Counted from the stretch's first letter, positions 8,160 through 16,493 are shown. The stretch is 64,000 nt of DNA from Devosia elaeis (GCF_001650025.1 NZ_LVVY01000074.1:1-64000); one strand, 5' to 3'. Program-made: numbers and translations. Notes: generated from the sequence alone by a model not told the origin.

Positions 8160-8527
8160 GCCGGTTGCTGCCGGAGCAGGCTGAGCACCGCTTCCACGAG
8201 GCTCTCGTCGGGCACAGGTTTGACCAGGAATGGCGTGTCCGGGAAATCGGGCATGCCATTTCGCAATCCGTTGTCTGCCGTCAGCCCGAGCACGGGAATG
8301 CCGGCCTCGCGCAGCGCGCGGACAAGGTCGAGCTGGTCGCGGCGACGCGATTCCACCTCGATGACGGCCAAGGCAGGGTTGGCGGCCAATTTCGCATGAC
8401 TACGAAATTCCTCCGGGCTGGTCAGCACGGTGACATGGCCCGCGCCCATGGCCTGCAACACGACCTGCATGCTCAGCGATATGATGATTTCCGACTCAAC
8501 GATGAGAACGGGTTGTCCGGCCAGCAT
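8147..8527 (-). CDS. Stand-alone receiver domain with Glu at the phospho-acceptor site
   Basis: A 126-residue single receiver-like domain: beta1 LIVESE (Glu11/Glu13 in the acidic pocket), beta3 LAVIEVES, beta4 GLTA (Thr83) and beta5 FLVKPV (Lys103). The residue aligned with the phospho-acceptor Asp is Glu57. Such a domain cannot take the usual aspartyl phosphate and may be fixed in an active-like state or simply be a binding module. It converges on ecfG with a 13-base overlap. Position in the stress locus suggests a role in tuning that response; this is inference. Confidence 0.85.
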   Translation of the reverse strand: MLAGQPVLIVESEIIISLSMQVVLQAMGAGHVTVLTSPEEFRSHAKLAANPALAVIEVESRRRDQLDLVRALREAGIPVLGLTADNGLRNGMPDFPDTPFLVKPVPDESLVEAVLSLLRQQPAQNE

Positions 8528-8600
8528 ATGGGGCGCCTTTCGCCGAGTTAGGCGTCATTTGCACTGGCTAGCTCTGGATTGTCATTTAACTTTGACATGC

Positions 8601-8625
8601 GGAACGCTACGCAGCGCGGCGCGTT
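8601..8625 (+). promoter_or_regulatory. EcfG-type promoter for the Crp/Fnr-family gene
   Basis: GGAAC (8601-8605), 16-base spacer, CGTT (8622-8625), an exact consensus match. It ends 30 bases before the TTG start of the regulator, leaving a leader of only about 20-25 bases. Confidence 0.85.
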
Positions 8626-8655
8626 GAGGACTTACCTTCAGCGTCGGGTCATTTC

Positions 8656-9408
8656 TTGAATCTCGTTCTTCCCCATACAGGCCGCCGCGTGCCCTGCGAG
8701 CAATGCCCGCTGCGCGCCCTGCCGGCCTTCCGCGATTTCACGCCGACGGAGCTGCGTTTCGTCTCCGGTTTCAAGACCGGGGAAATGACGGCGGAGCCTG
8801 GCGCGGTCATCCTGTCCGAAGGGGCGCATAGCGCGCATCTCTATACGCTGCTGTCCGGTTGGGCCTTCCGCTTCAAGACGCTGGCCGATGGCCGCCGTCA
8901 AATTCTCAATTACATGCTGCCGGGGGACCTGGTGGGTCTGCAGGGCTCGGTGATCGGCGAAATGGAGCATTCGGTGGAGGCGCTGTCGCCGCTGGTGCTG
9001 TGCGTGTTCCAGCGCGATCGGCTGGACGAATTGTTCGGCGGCCATCCCGGCCTGGGCTTCGACGTGACCTGGCTGGCGGCACAGGAGGAGCGCATGCTGG
9101 ACAATCATCTGCTGAGCCTGGGCCGCCGGACGGCGCTGGAACGCGCGGCCTACCTCCTGAGCTTCCTGCACCAGCGCGCCCGGATGGTGGCGCCCAATGC
9201 GGCCCGGATCGAGCTGCCCCTGACCCAGCAGCATGTGGCCGATACGCTGGGATTGTCGATCGTGCATACCAACAAGACCCTGCGCAAGCTGAGCAATCTG
9301 GGCCTGGTGCGCTGGCTGGGCGGGGCCTGCGAGGTGCTGGATCTCGAGCGGCTGATGGTCGTCGCCGATTGGGAAGGCCTGCACGATCGCAAGCGGCCGC
9401 TGATCTAG
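8656..9408 (+). CDS. Crp/Fnr-family transcriptional regulator
   Basis: A 250-residue regulator with a cyclic-nucleotide-binding-like domain (about residues 25-140), dimer helix, and a Crp-type helix-turn-helix (residues 189-212, LTQQHVADTLGLSIVHTNKT). It has Cys14 and Cys17 in PCEQCPLR and Cys116, fewer than the four cysteines of a true Fnr cluster, so oxygen sensing by [4Fe-4S] is not supported. The only start near the domain boundary is TTG at 8656; no ATG or GTG lies in frame upstream. It is the only regulator here with a perfect EcfG promoter, so it may relay the stress signal to a second gene set. Confidence 0.88.
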   Translation: MNLVLPHTGRRVPCEQCPLRALPAFRDFTPTELRFVSGFKTGEMTAEPGAVILSEGAHSAHLYTLLSGWAFRFKTLADGRRQILNYMLPGDLVGLQGSVIGEMEHSVEALSPLVLCVFQRDRLDELFGGHPGLGFDVTWLAAQEERMLDNHLLSLGRRTALERAAYLLSFLHQRARMVAPNAARIELPLTQQHVADTLGLSIVHTNKTLRKLSNLGLVRWLGGACEVLDLERLMVVADWEGLHDRKRPLI

Positions 9409-9499
9409 CCATGCCGGCCTCAATCCTGCCATGGCGATTGACCAATGCTGGCCGGGCTGAAGACCGGTTGTGGCGGTCGGCATCCGTGCGGTGGACGGG

Positions 9500-10918
9500 A
9501 TGAGTGCTGTGGCTGAGGCGACCGAGAAGAGCGTTGAAGCATCCCTGGCGCTGCGCCGCAGCGCGAGGCGGGTGGCCATCTGGGTGTCGCTCGGCCTGGT
9601 ATGCCTGGCAGCCCTGGCCTCGCTGCTGCTGATGCAGGGGATCGGGCGGCAGATCAGCGACGTCGTCGAAAGCCATGCCATGCGCACGGCAGCGCGGGAA
9701 CTGACCCATGCGCTGAGCCAGGCCGAGGCCAGCCAGCGCGGTTTTCTGTTGACCGCCGATCCGCAATTTCTCGAACGCTACCAGCAAGCCGCTTCCGGCA
9801 TCGACAGCCGGGTGGAGGCGCTGCTGGCTCTGACAGCCGACGATCCGGCCCAGAGCCTGCGCGTGGCCGGCATCACCGACGATATTGCCGGCAAGATGGC
9901 GGAAATGGAACGCGCGGTCGAACTGGCCAGGACGGAGCGGGCGAACGAGGCGCAATCGCTGACCCAGACGGGGATGGGCGCGCGCTTGATGGCGGAGGTC
10001 AACCAGACGCTGGAAGATTTCATCGCCGAGGAAGATTTCAAGCTGGCGGCGCGCAACGAGGAGATGGAGCAGACCCGGATCGGGCTGGTCGTGGCCTTGA
10101 TTGCCGCGCTGGTCGCTGCCGCGATCCTGGCCTATGCCCTCTTGTCGCGAACCCAGCGGCAGGTGAGCGACCTGGCGCGCAGCCACCGGGGCCTGCTCAG
10201 CCAGAACGAAGTGCTCGAAGCGCAGGTCGCCGAGCGGACGCACGAAATCGAAGCTGCCCGCGCCCATGCGGAGCGGGAGCGGCAGCGGGTGGAGGCGCTG
10301 CTGCAGGATACAAATCACCGGGTGGGCAATTCGCTGGCCACGGTCTCGTCGCTGCTGGCCCTACAGGTGATGCGCAGCCGCTCGGACGAGGTTCGGGATG
10401 CGCTGGAGGCGGCGCGGCTCCGGGTGCATGCCATCGCCTCGGCGCATCGGCGGCTGCGGCTGGGCGACGACCTGGAAAGCGCCAGCGCCAGCGAATTTCT
10501 CACCGCCGTCATCGAGGATATCGCGGCGACGCAGACCGATGGCGGACGGATCGCGCTGTCCAGCACTATCGAGCCTATCGATGTCAGCGCTCGCGACGCC
10601 ACGACGCTGGGCATATTGGTGGGCGAATTGGTCACCAATGCGCTCAAGCATGCCTTTCCCGGCGGGCGGAGGGGGGCGATCGATGTGCGGCTGTTCCGCG
10701 ACGAGGGTGGCACGCCTGTGCTGGAAGTGCGCGACGATGGCGTGGGCATGAGCGATCCGGCAGCGACGGATGGCGGGCTGGGATCGCTGATCGTCCGGCA
10801 GCTTGCCGGGCAGTTCGAGGGCGAACCCCGATATGAGAGCACCACGGCGGGCGGCGTGGCGATCAGAATAGCCCTGCCGGGGCTGACCGGCGCGTCCCAA
10901 GCGCAATTGGAGGCCTAG
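9500..10918 (+). CDS. CHASE3-HisKA_2 sensor histidine kinase, candidate PhyR kinase
   Basis: From the ATG at 9500, 472 residues: membrane helix 26-46, periplasmic CHASE3-type helical domain about 50-190 (ASQRGFLLTAD motif), membrane helix 194-215, coiled coil to about 265, then a HisKA_2 domain with His273 (NHRVGNSLATVSSLLALQ). The ATPase domain carries the N box (GELVTNALKH) and G box (DDGVGMS). A GTG at 9470 in the same frame would add 10 residues. HisKA_2/HWE kinases are the class that phosphorylates PhyR in relatives, and location favours that here. Only one base separates it from the next gene. Confidence 0.9.
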   Translation: MSAVAEATEKSVEASLALRRSARRVAIWVSLGLVCLAALASLLLMQGIGRQISDVVESHAMRTAARELTHALSQAEASQRGFLLTADPQFLERYQQAASGIDSRVEALLALTADDPAQSLRVAGITDDIAGKMAEMERAVELARTERANEAQSLTQTGMGARLMAEVNQTLEDFIAEEDFKLAARNEEMEQTRIGLVVALIAALVAAAILAYALLSRTQRQVSDLARSHRGLLSQNEVLEAQVAERTHEIEAARAHAERERQRVEALLQDTNHRVGNSLATVSSLLALQVMRSRSDEVRDALEAARLRVHAIASAHRRLRLGDDLESASASEFLTAVIEDIAATQTDGGRIALSSTIEPIDVSARDATTLGILVGELVTNALKHAFPGGRRGAIDVRLFRDEGGTPVLEVRDDGVGMSDPAATDGGLGSLIVRQLAGQFEGEPRYESTTAGGVAIRIALPGLTGASQAQLEA

Positions 10919-10919
10919 C

Positions 10920-11828
10920 ATGCAGTTCCGGGCAATTCTCAACAAGGATGGCGGCACACTTCGCAGCCTCGATCTCGACGATTTCTCCCAGCGTGCCGAG
11001 GCACTGTTCGCCGAGGAAGGCCACGCGCTGGAATGCCGTGTGATCGGCGGCGATGCGGTGGAGGCGGCGCTGGCCGAGGCCTCCACGGCCGAGGCGGTCG
11101 ACGTGATGCTGGCCGGGGGCGGAGACGGTACGATATCGGCCGCCGCGGCCGCCGCCTATGCCAGCGGCAAGCCGCTGGCCGTGTTGCCCGCGGGAACCAT
11201 GAACCTGTTCGCCCGCGCCCTCGGCATGCCGCTCGATCTCGATGCGGCGCTGGTGGCGATCGCGCGGGGGCGGATCGAGAATATCGATATCGCCACGGCC
11301 AATGGGCGGCCCTTCGTGCATCAATATGGCGTGGGCATCCATGCGCGGCTGGTGCGGATCCGCAACGGCATGAGCTATCGCGACCGGGTGGGCAAGATGC
11401 TGGCGAGCCTGCGGGCGATCCTGGCGACGGCCATCGATCCGCCCCGCTTCGAGGTGGAACTGGTGGGGCCGGAGGGCGCCAAGACGCATGTGGTATCCGG
11501 TATTGCCGTCTCCAACAATCCGCTGGGCGATGGTCCGATTCCGGTGGCGGCGCGGCTCGATAGCGGCCTTCTGGGCGTCTACCTGGCGGCAGGCACCAGC
11601 AGCCGCGAATTGGTGGCGCTGGCGCTCGACGTCTTTACCGGCCGGTGGCGAGACAATGCGCTGGTGAGCGAGGCGGAAGTGCCCGAAGTGGTATTGCGCT
11701 TTCCCAAGCGCAAGCGCGGCAATCACGCGGTGGTCGATGGCGAGCTGATCCCGCTCGAGCCCAGCGTCACGCTCAAACTCCATGCGCAGGCCATGGCGGT
11801 GGTCAGGCCGGCGGAAGACGCGGCCTGA
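10920..11828 (+). CDS. Diacylglycerol/sphingosine kinase-family lipid kinase
   Basis: A 302-residue member of the DAGK catalytic family (YegS/BmrU/LCB5 type) with the nucleotide-binding GGGDGT (residues 66-71) and PAGTMNLFARAL (90-101). The C-terminal beta-sandwich ends in the conserved VVDGELIP segment. These enzymes phosphorylate diacylglycerol or related lipids at the membrane. One base after the kinase stop, so probably co-transcribed with it. The lipid substrate is unknown. Confidence 0.88.
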   Translation: MQFRAILNKDGGTLRSLDLDDFSQRAEALFAEEGHALECRVIGGDAVEAALAEASTAEAVDVMLAGGGDGTISAAAAAAYASGKPLAVLPAGTMNLFARALGMPLDLDAALVAIARGRIENIDIATANGRPFVHQYGVGIHARLVRIRNGMSYRDRVGKMLASLRAILATAIDPPRFEVELVGPEGAKTHVVSGIAVSNNPLGDGPIPVAARLDSGLLGVYLAAGTSSRELVALALDVFTGRWRDNALVSEAEVPEVVLRFPKRKRGNHAVVDGELIPLEPSVTLKLHAQAMAVVRPAEDAA

Positions 11829-11835
11829 CCTGGGT

Positions 11836-12267
11836 TCATTCGTCGTCGGAGCGGTCCCGCAACAAAGCGAAGGCGGCGATCGCGGCCGCGGGCAGGCCGA
11901 TGCGCACCAGGGCTGGTGCGCGCAGCAGCGCGGGCAGGGCGGTGAGCGCGGCGGTGGTGACGAAGGCGCCGGTTTCGCTGGCGCGGCGACGTTCGGCGAC
12001 ATGGCGGCGAGTGCGTCCACGCCCGATCAGCATGCCGGCATAGACCGCCAGGGCCAGAACCAGGAACAGGCCGGCCATGAGCAGCGCCGCGATGAGCGGG
12101 CTGAACAAATCGGCCAGCGCCAGATAGCCGGCGACGGTGAGAAAGATGGCGGCGGCCAGCAGGAAAAGCGCAATCAGGCCATAGACGATGGCCGCGGCCC
12201 GGGCGCGGGCCGCGACGCTTTCCAGCTCAAGACCGAACAGGGCCGCGAGCGGCGCGATCAGCCCCAT
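11836..12267 (-). CDS. Holin-superfamily-like membrane protein (DUF1469 type)
   Basis: About 143 residues with two central membrane helices (roughly residues 28-50 and 56-80) and a further C-terminal hydrophobic stretch. The amphipathic N terminus and basic loop RGRTRRHVAERRR fit the putative holin-X/DUF1469 family, small envelope proteins often found beside YqjD/DUF883-like proteins. Start is ATG 12267, two bases after the upstream stop; a TTG at 12273 overlapping that stop is an alternative. Second gene of a two-gene stress-type operon. Confidence 0.7.
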   Translation of the reverse strand: MGLIAPLAALFGLELESVAARARAAAIVYGLIALFLLAAAIFLTVAGYLALADLFSPLIAALLMAGLFLVLALAVYAGMLIGRGRTRRHVAERRRASETGAFVTTAALTALPALLRAPALVRIGLPAAAIAAFALLRDRSDDE

Positions 12268-12269
12268 GG

Positions 12270-12629
12270 TCAATGCCGGGTGAGCAAGGCGAGCACGAAG
12301 CCGATGCCGGCGGCAGTGGCCACGGCGGTCAGCGGCTTTTCGCGGATCGTGTCCTTGAGCTGCTTCTCGACCTCTTCGGCCTGGCCCTGGGCATCGTGCA
12401 GCATATCCTGACCCTTGCGCTTGAGCTGCTTCAATTCACCGGCGGCCATGGCGCGGGCCTCGCCGGCCTTTTCGCCAGTCAGCTTGCCCAGCGTTTCCGT
12501 GATGGATTTGAGGTCGTCCTGCAATTGCTTGACCTGGGCTTCCAGTTCCTGCTCGCGACCCCGGGAAGCGGTGCTCCTGGCAGGGGTCTGGTTCTTGCGG
12601 CCGGGGGCCATGTCGGTGGTGGTTGCCAT
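12270..12629 (-). CDS. DUF883/ElaB/YqjD-like ribosome- or membrane-associated protein
   Basis: A 119-residue protein: a disordered Ser/Thr/Arg-rich N terminus, a long amphipathic coiled coil (about residues 25-95), then IREKPLTAVATAAGIGFVLALL, the typical C-terminal membrane helix of ElaB/YqjD/DUF883 proteins. In E. coli these are stationary-phase, ribosome-binding inner-membrane proteins. GGAG lies 9 bases before the ATG. A near-consensus EcfG promoter starts about 50 bases upstream. Confidence 0.8.
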   Translation of the reverse strand: MATTTDMAPGRKNQTPARSTASRGREQELEAQVKQLQDDLKSITETLGKLTGEKAGEARAMAAGELKQLKRKGQDMLHDAQGQAEEVEKQLKDTIREKPLTAVATAAGIGFVLALLTRH

Positions 12630-12656
12630 AAGGGGCTCCTTTTCGATTACGAAGAA

Positions 12657-12681
12657 AATGCCTCAACCCGGCGCAGGTTCC
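12657..12681 (-). promoter_or_regulatory. Possible EcfG-type promoter for the DUF883 operon
   Basis: Minus strand GGAAC (12681-12677), 16-base spacer, CATT (12660-12657). Same single mismatch as the candidate in front of nepR. Confidence 0.45.
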
Positions 12682-12862
12682 CGGCCGCTTTCCGAAAGCC
12701 GTCCCGACAAGACTGCGCCTGCCGGGACGAAGGTTGCGGATCGAGCGGGGGGCGCTGCCCGATCCGCTCCAGGCACATATTGTTGAGGGAGCTCGACGTG
12801 CCTGTGGCGTGCAGGCGGCGCGGCGACGTCCTTGCCCGGGCGCCCGCGCCGCGTGAAATGGG

Positions 12863-13021
12863 CTAGATGCGGCCCATCAGGACCAGGATCAGCACGACGA
12901 TCAGGACAACGCCGAGAATGCCCGAGGGGAAATAGCCGAAGCCACGGGAATAGCCCCAGTTCGGCAAGGCGCCGATGAGCAGCAGAATGAGAATGATGAT
13001 AAGAATTGTGCCAAGCGTCAT
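12863..13021 (-). CDS. DUF3309-family small membrane protein
   Basis: A 52-residue protein: N-terminal membrane helix (TILIIILILLLIGALP), the conserved NWGYSRGFGYFPSG turn, and a second helix GVVLIVVLILVLMGRI. This is the DUF3309 pattern; function unknown. AGGAGGGTT precedes the ATG with good spacing. It may be read from the EcfG promoter at 13320-13345 together with the 55-residue gene upstream (90-base gap). Confidence 0.82.
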   Translation of the reverse strand: MTLGTILIIILILLLIGALPNWGYSRGFGYFPSGILGVVLIVVLILVLMGRI

Positions 13022-13111
13022 GTAACCCTCCTAGAGATTTCATACAGCCCGCCGATCGGCGGTTGTCCCTGGAGCGGCGTGCTTTTGACGGCGCTGCCCC
13101 AGTCTTGTTGC

Positions 13112-13279
13112 TTAAAGCAGCGCAACGAGCAGCGCGGTGGCGGCCACTAGGATCAGCGAGGCGGGCAGCAGCGCCAGGGCGATGTCTGCAAAACGCGGCT
13201 GGTGATCAAAGCTGTCCGGAACCCACGCGGTGGTGGTGCGACCTGCATCTTCAAGGGCTCTGATCTGGAACTGGTTCAT
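13112..13279 (-). CDS. Small single-helix membrane protein, unrecognised
   Basis: A 55-residue reading frame from ATG 13279. The N-terminal 33 residues are polar; the C-terminal 22 (DIALALLPASLILVAATALL and on) form one membrane helix. I do not recognise a family. What supports it as a gene is an exact EcfG promoter (GGAAC-N17-CGTT) 41 bases upstream and its place between stress-type membrane protein genes. Confidence 0.6.
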   Translation of the reverse strand: MNQFQIRALEDAGRTTTAWVPDSFDHQPRFADIALALLPASLILVAATALLVALL

Positions 13280-13319
13280 GTCCGTCTCCTAAGGCGGTCC
13301 ATCGGCCGCGTGCCAGAAG

Positions 13320-13345
13320 AACGGAGCGATATGAATTTTGGTTCC
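13320..13345 (-). promoter_or_regulatory. EcfG-type promoter for the 55-residue membrane protein
   Basis: Minus strand GGAAC (13345-13341), 17-base spacer, CGTT (13323-13320). Exact consensus, with the longer of the two permitted spacers. Could also drive the DUF3309 gene. Confidence 0.8.
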
Positions 13346-13381
13346 CGAGGGCGGGCCCGCGGCAGCCGGCGCGGCGCGCTA

Positions 13382-14965
13382 TTACAGGCTGTCGATGACC
13401 TGGCGTTGCTTCAGCATTTCCAGGAAGATGCGGTAATCGCGGGAGAAGCGTTCCTGCGCCTGGGGATCGGGCGCGCGGCTGGTGCCGCCCTGGTGCATGG
13501 CAAGGCAGGCGCTTTCGAGGCTGGGATAAAGGCCGGCGGCATTGGCGGCGATCATGGCCATGCCGAGCAGCGTGGCATCGGGCGTCTTCGGCTCGATCAC
13601 GGTGCAGCCGGTGGCGTCGGCGTAAAGCTCCATCAGCAATGGATTTTTCGTGTGTCCGCCGATGATGTGGAGATGATCGATGGCGTAATTGCCCTGCCGC
13701 ATCGTGTCCAGGATATGGCGGATGCCCAGGACGATGCCGATGCAGGTGCGCCAATAGAGCCGGCAGAGGCTGTCGAAATCGCTGTCCAGGGTGAGGCCGG
13801 AAATGACGCCCAGGGCGTTGGGATCGGCGAGGGGGGAGCGATTGCCGTGAAAATCGGGCAGGACATGGAGGCGTTCGGCCAGGGCCGGGCCTTCAATCTC
13901 GCGCAATTGCAGGACGCGGTCGCAGATGGTGCGATGGCGTTCGGCACTCGGCTCGCCCCCGGCCGCATGCCAGCGCACGATATGGTCGAGCAGGGCGCCG
14001 GAGGCCGATTGGCCCCCTTCGAGTTGCCAGAAGCCGTCGAGAATGGTGCCGAGATGCGGACCCCAAATGCCTTTCATTCCAACATCTTGGGTCGACATGG
14101 CCATGACGCAGCTCGATGTGCCGGCGATGAGGGCGCAATGGCGGTTCATCCGGGCGGGATCGGCGGTCAGCGGGCCGAGTTCGGCCAGGGCGCCGGCATA
14201 GGCATCGACGACGCCGGTGCCGACGCGGCAGGAGGGGGTGAGGCCGAGCTGGGCGGCGGCCTCGGCGGTAAGGGGGCCGAGATCGGCGCCGACGGGAGAG
14301 GCTTTTTCGGGCAAGTCGGCCTTGTCGATCAGGTCTTCAAGGCCGACTTCGGCGAGAAAATCAGCTTTCCAGCCAATGGCTTGGTGCGGAACATAAGTCC
14401 ATTTGGTGGCGAGGGTGCATTGCGAGCGGGCCAGCGAGCCGGTGGCTTTCCAGGAGAGGAAGTCGGCCAGGTCGAACATCATGCCGGCGCGGGCCCAGCT
14501 CTGCGGCAGGTGGCGCTTGAGCCACATCAGCTTGGGCACTTCCATTTCCGGGGACATGACGCCGCCGATATAATCGAGCACTTCATGGCCGGTGGCGGTG
14601 CACTCCTCTGCCTCGGCGAGGGCGCGATGATCGAGCCAAACGATTGTATCCCAACGATTTTCGCCGTTGCGGGCGACGGAAACCGGCTGGCCCTGCGGGT
14701 CGAGGACGACGAGGGAGCAGGTGGCGTCGAAGGCTATGCCGGCGACGTCGGCCGGGGCCGCCTCCGCCTTTGCCATGGCGCCGCGGACGGCCTGGCAGAC
14801 GGCGGACCAGATCTGGGTGCTGTCATGCTCGGCGAAATTGGCGTCTTCGCGCCGCATCGAAATGGGATTTTCGTGACGCCCCAGTAACTTACCAGAGCGC
14901 GTGAACACGCCTGCCCGGGCGCTGCCCGTTCCGACATCCACTCCCACCAGGAGGTCTTGCGCCAC
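13382..14965 (-). CDS. FGGY-family carbohydrate kinase (pentulose kinase type)
   Basis: A 527-residue two-domain sugar kinase. N-terminal phosphate-binding VGVDVGTGSARAG, DATCS in the first domain, catalytic-base region GTGVVDAYAG, adenosine-side IAGTSSC, and C-terminal HIIGGHTKNPLLMELYADATG. Length and wording fit the ribulokinase/YpCarbK (pentulose) branch rather than glycerol or xylulose kinase, so D-ribulose or a similar ketose is a likely substrate. Last gene of the polyol operon, 55 bases after the dehydrogenase; it would phosphorylate the ketose that enzyme produces. Confidence 0.87.
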   Translation of the reverse strand: MAQDLLVGVDVGTGSARAGVFTRSGKLLGRHENPISMRREDANFAEHDSTQIWSAVCQAVRGAMAKAEAAPADVAGIAFDATCSLVVLDPQGQPVSVARNGENRWDTIVWLDHRALAEAEECTATGHEVLDYIGGVMSPEMEVPKLMWLKRHLPQSWARAGMMFDLADFLSWKATGSLARSQCTLATKWTYVPHQAIGWKADFLAEVGLEDLIDKADLPEKASPVGADLGPLTAEAAAQLGLTPSCRVGTGVVDAYAGALAELGPLTADPARMNRHCALIAGTSSCVMAMSTQDVGMKGIWGPHLGTILDGFWQLEGGQSASGALLDHIVRWHAAGGEPSAERHRTICDRVLQLREIEGPALAERLHVLPDFHGNRSPLADPNALGVISGLTLDSDFDSLCRLYWRTCIGIVLGIRHILDTMRQGNYAIDHLHIIGGHTKNPLLMELYADATGCTVIEPKTPDATLLGMAMIAANAAGLYPSLESACLAMHQGGTSRAPDPQAQERFSRDYRIFLEMLKQRQVIDSL

Positions 14966-15020
14966 GCCGGCCTCTCTTGTTCGGTCCGGCGCGGACCATA
15001 GCCGAAGCCATCAAGAGGGG

Positions 15021-16493
15021 CTAGAGGCGGCCTGCGAGATAGGCTTCGAGCGTCGCGGCCGTGCCGTTTTTCCAAAGGAAATTCAGGCACTTGGTGAAAG
15101 TTTCCGTGAAAGCGGGCGCCTTGGCGAGGTCGCCATAGATGTCGGCCATCTCCAGCCAGGCGGCAGGATTGTCCTTCGCTTTCCGGGCCTGGGCGGTCAG
15201 CCGATCCCAGCTTGGATCGTTGGGTTCGATGACTGCGCCGCTATCGGTGGTGCCGTAGCAATATCGGCACCAGAATGCTGACACCAGGGCCAATCCGGTG
15301 AGCAGACTGTTAGCGTTGACCCTGTCCATAGCGCTCGGAATGATGAACTTTGGCTGACGATTGGAGCCATCGAGCGCGAGTCGACGGATCGTGTCGCCGA
15401 TCTTGGGATTAGCGAAGCGTTTTTCGCACATGGCGAAGTAGGCGCCGAGGTCGGTATCGGGCACCGGGGGCACGATGGGGATGATCTCCTCGGTCTCGAC
15501 CTTTTTGAGGAAGGCGGAGACGAGGGGGTGCTCCATGGCCTCATGGACGAAGTGGATGTCGAGCAACCCGGCCGGATAGGCAATGGTGGCGTGGCCGCCA
15601 TTGAGGATGCGGATCTTCATGTGCTCGTAGGGCGCGACATCGAGCACGAATTGCACCCCGACCTGTTCCAGTGCCGGGCGACCGGCGGGGAAATTGTCTT
15701 CGAGCACCCATTGCTTGAAGCTCTCGCAGAAGACCGGCCAGGCATCGTCGATGCCGAACCGCTCGGCGAGAAGATTTTTCTCGCGTTCCGAGGTGGCGGG
15801 GGTGATGCGGTCGACCATGCCATTGGGGAAGGCAACCGAAGACTTGACCCATTCGGCGAGGGCCGGATCGATCAGGGCGGCGAGGCCGGCGACGGCGTTC
15901 CGGGTGACGTGGCCATTGCCGGGGATATTGTCGCAGCTCATTACGGTGAAGGGCGCGATGCCGGCTTCGCGGCGCTTGACCAGCCCGGCGAGGATGAGGC
16001 CGAAGGCGGTTTTGGGCGTGGCGAAGTTCGCCGCATCCCAGGCGATATCGGGATGGGTGGGATCGAATTTCTGGCTGGCCGGATCGATGTAATAGCCGCC
16101 CTCGGTGATGGTCAGCGAGACAATGCGGATGGCGGGATCGGTCAGTGCGGCGATGACGGCCTGGCTGTCGCCGGGCTCGATGTAATCGACCATGGCGCCA
16201 GTGATGTGGGCGGCGCTGGTGTCGGCCTCCTGCTCGACCACGGAGGTGAGCCAATCCTGCTGGCGCAGGGCATCGCGCATGGCGGCGTCGGTGGCGCGGG
16301 TGCCGGCGCCGATAATGGCCCAGTCCCGACCCTCGCCGCGATTGAACAGGGCATCGAGATAGACCGCCTGATGGGCACGATGGAAATTGCCGACGCCGAA
16401 ATGGACGATGCCGGGGGTGAGATCGGCGCGACTGTATGAGGGCGTGGCGGCGGTTTGGATGGCGGGCAGGGCGGCGATGGAGAGTTGGGTCAT
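15021..16493 (-). CDS. mtlK: Mannitol 2-dehydrogenase-family polyol dehydrogenase
   Basis: A 490-residue long-chain polyol dehydrogenase. N-terminal NAD-binding GIVHFGVGNFHRAHQAVYLD, DNIPGNG in the middle, and the catalytic signature KIRILNGGHA (K-x4-N-x2-H) around residues 300-310. The family oxidises D-mannitol, D-arabitol or sorbitol to the 2- or 4-ketose in the cytoplasm. The pairing with a pentulose-type kinase leaves open whether the substrate here is a hexitol or a pentitol. A repeat block separates it from the ATPase gene upstream. Confidence 0.9.
   Translation of the reverse strand: MTQLSIAALPAIQTAATPSYSRADLTPGIVHFGVGNFHRAHQAVYLDALFNRGEGRDWAIIGAGTRATDAAMRDALRQQDWLTSVVEQEADTSAAHITGAMVDYIEPGDSQAVIAALTDPAIRIVSLTITEGGYYIDPASQKFDPTHPDIAWDAANFATPKTAFGLILAGLVKRREAGIAPFTVMSCDNIPGNGHVTRNAVAGLAALIDPALAEWVKSSVAFPNGMVDRITPATSEREKNLLAERFGIDDAWPVFCESFKQWVLEDNFPAGRPALEQVGVQFVLDVAPYEHMKIRILNGGHATIAYPAGLLDIHFVHEAMEHPLVSAFLKKVETEEIIPIVPPVPDTDLGAYFAMCEKRFANPKIGDTIRRLALDGSNRQPKFIIPSAMDRVNANSLLTGLALVSAFWCRYCYGTTDSGAVIEPNDPSWDRLTAQARKAKDNPAAWLEMADIYGDLAKAPAFTETFTKCLNFLWKNGTAATLEAYLAGRL

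Noticed and set aside
8906-10318. 470-codon minus-strand frame over the Crp/Fnr and kinase genes
   Set aside because: Complement of two genes with strong motifs on the plus strand; no recognisable domain.
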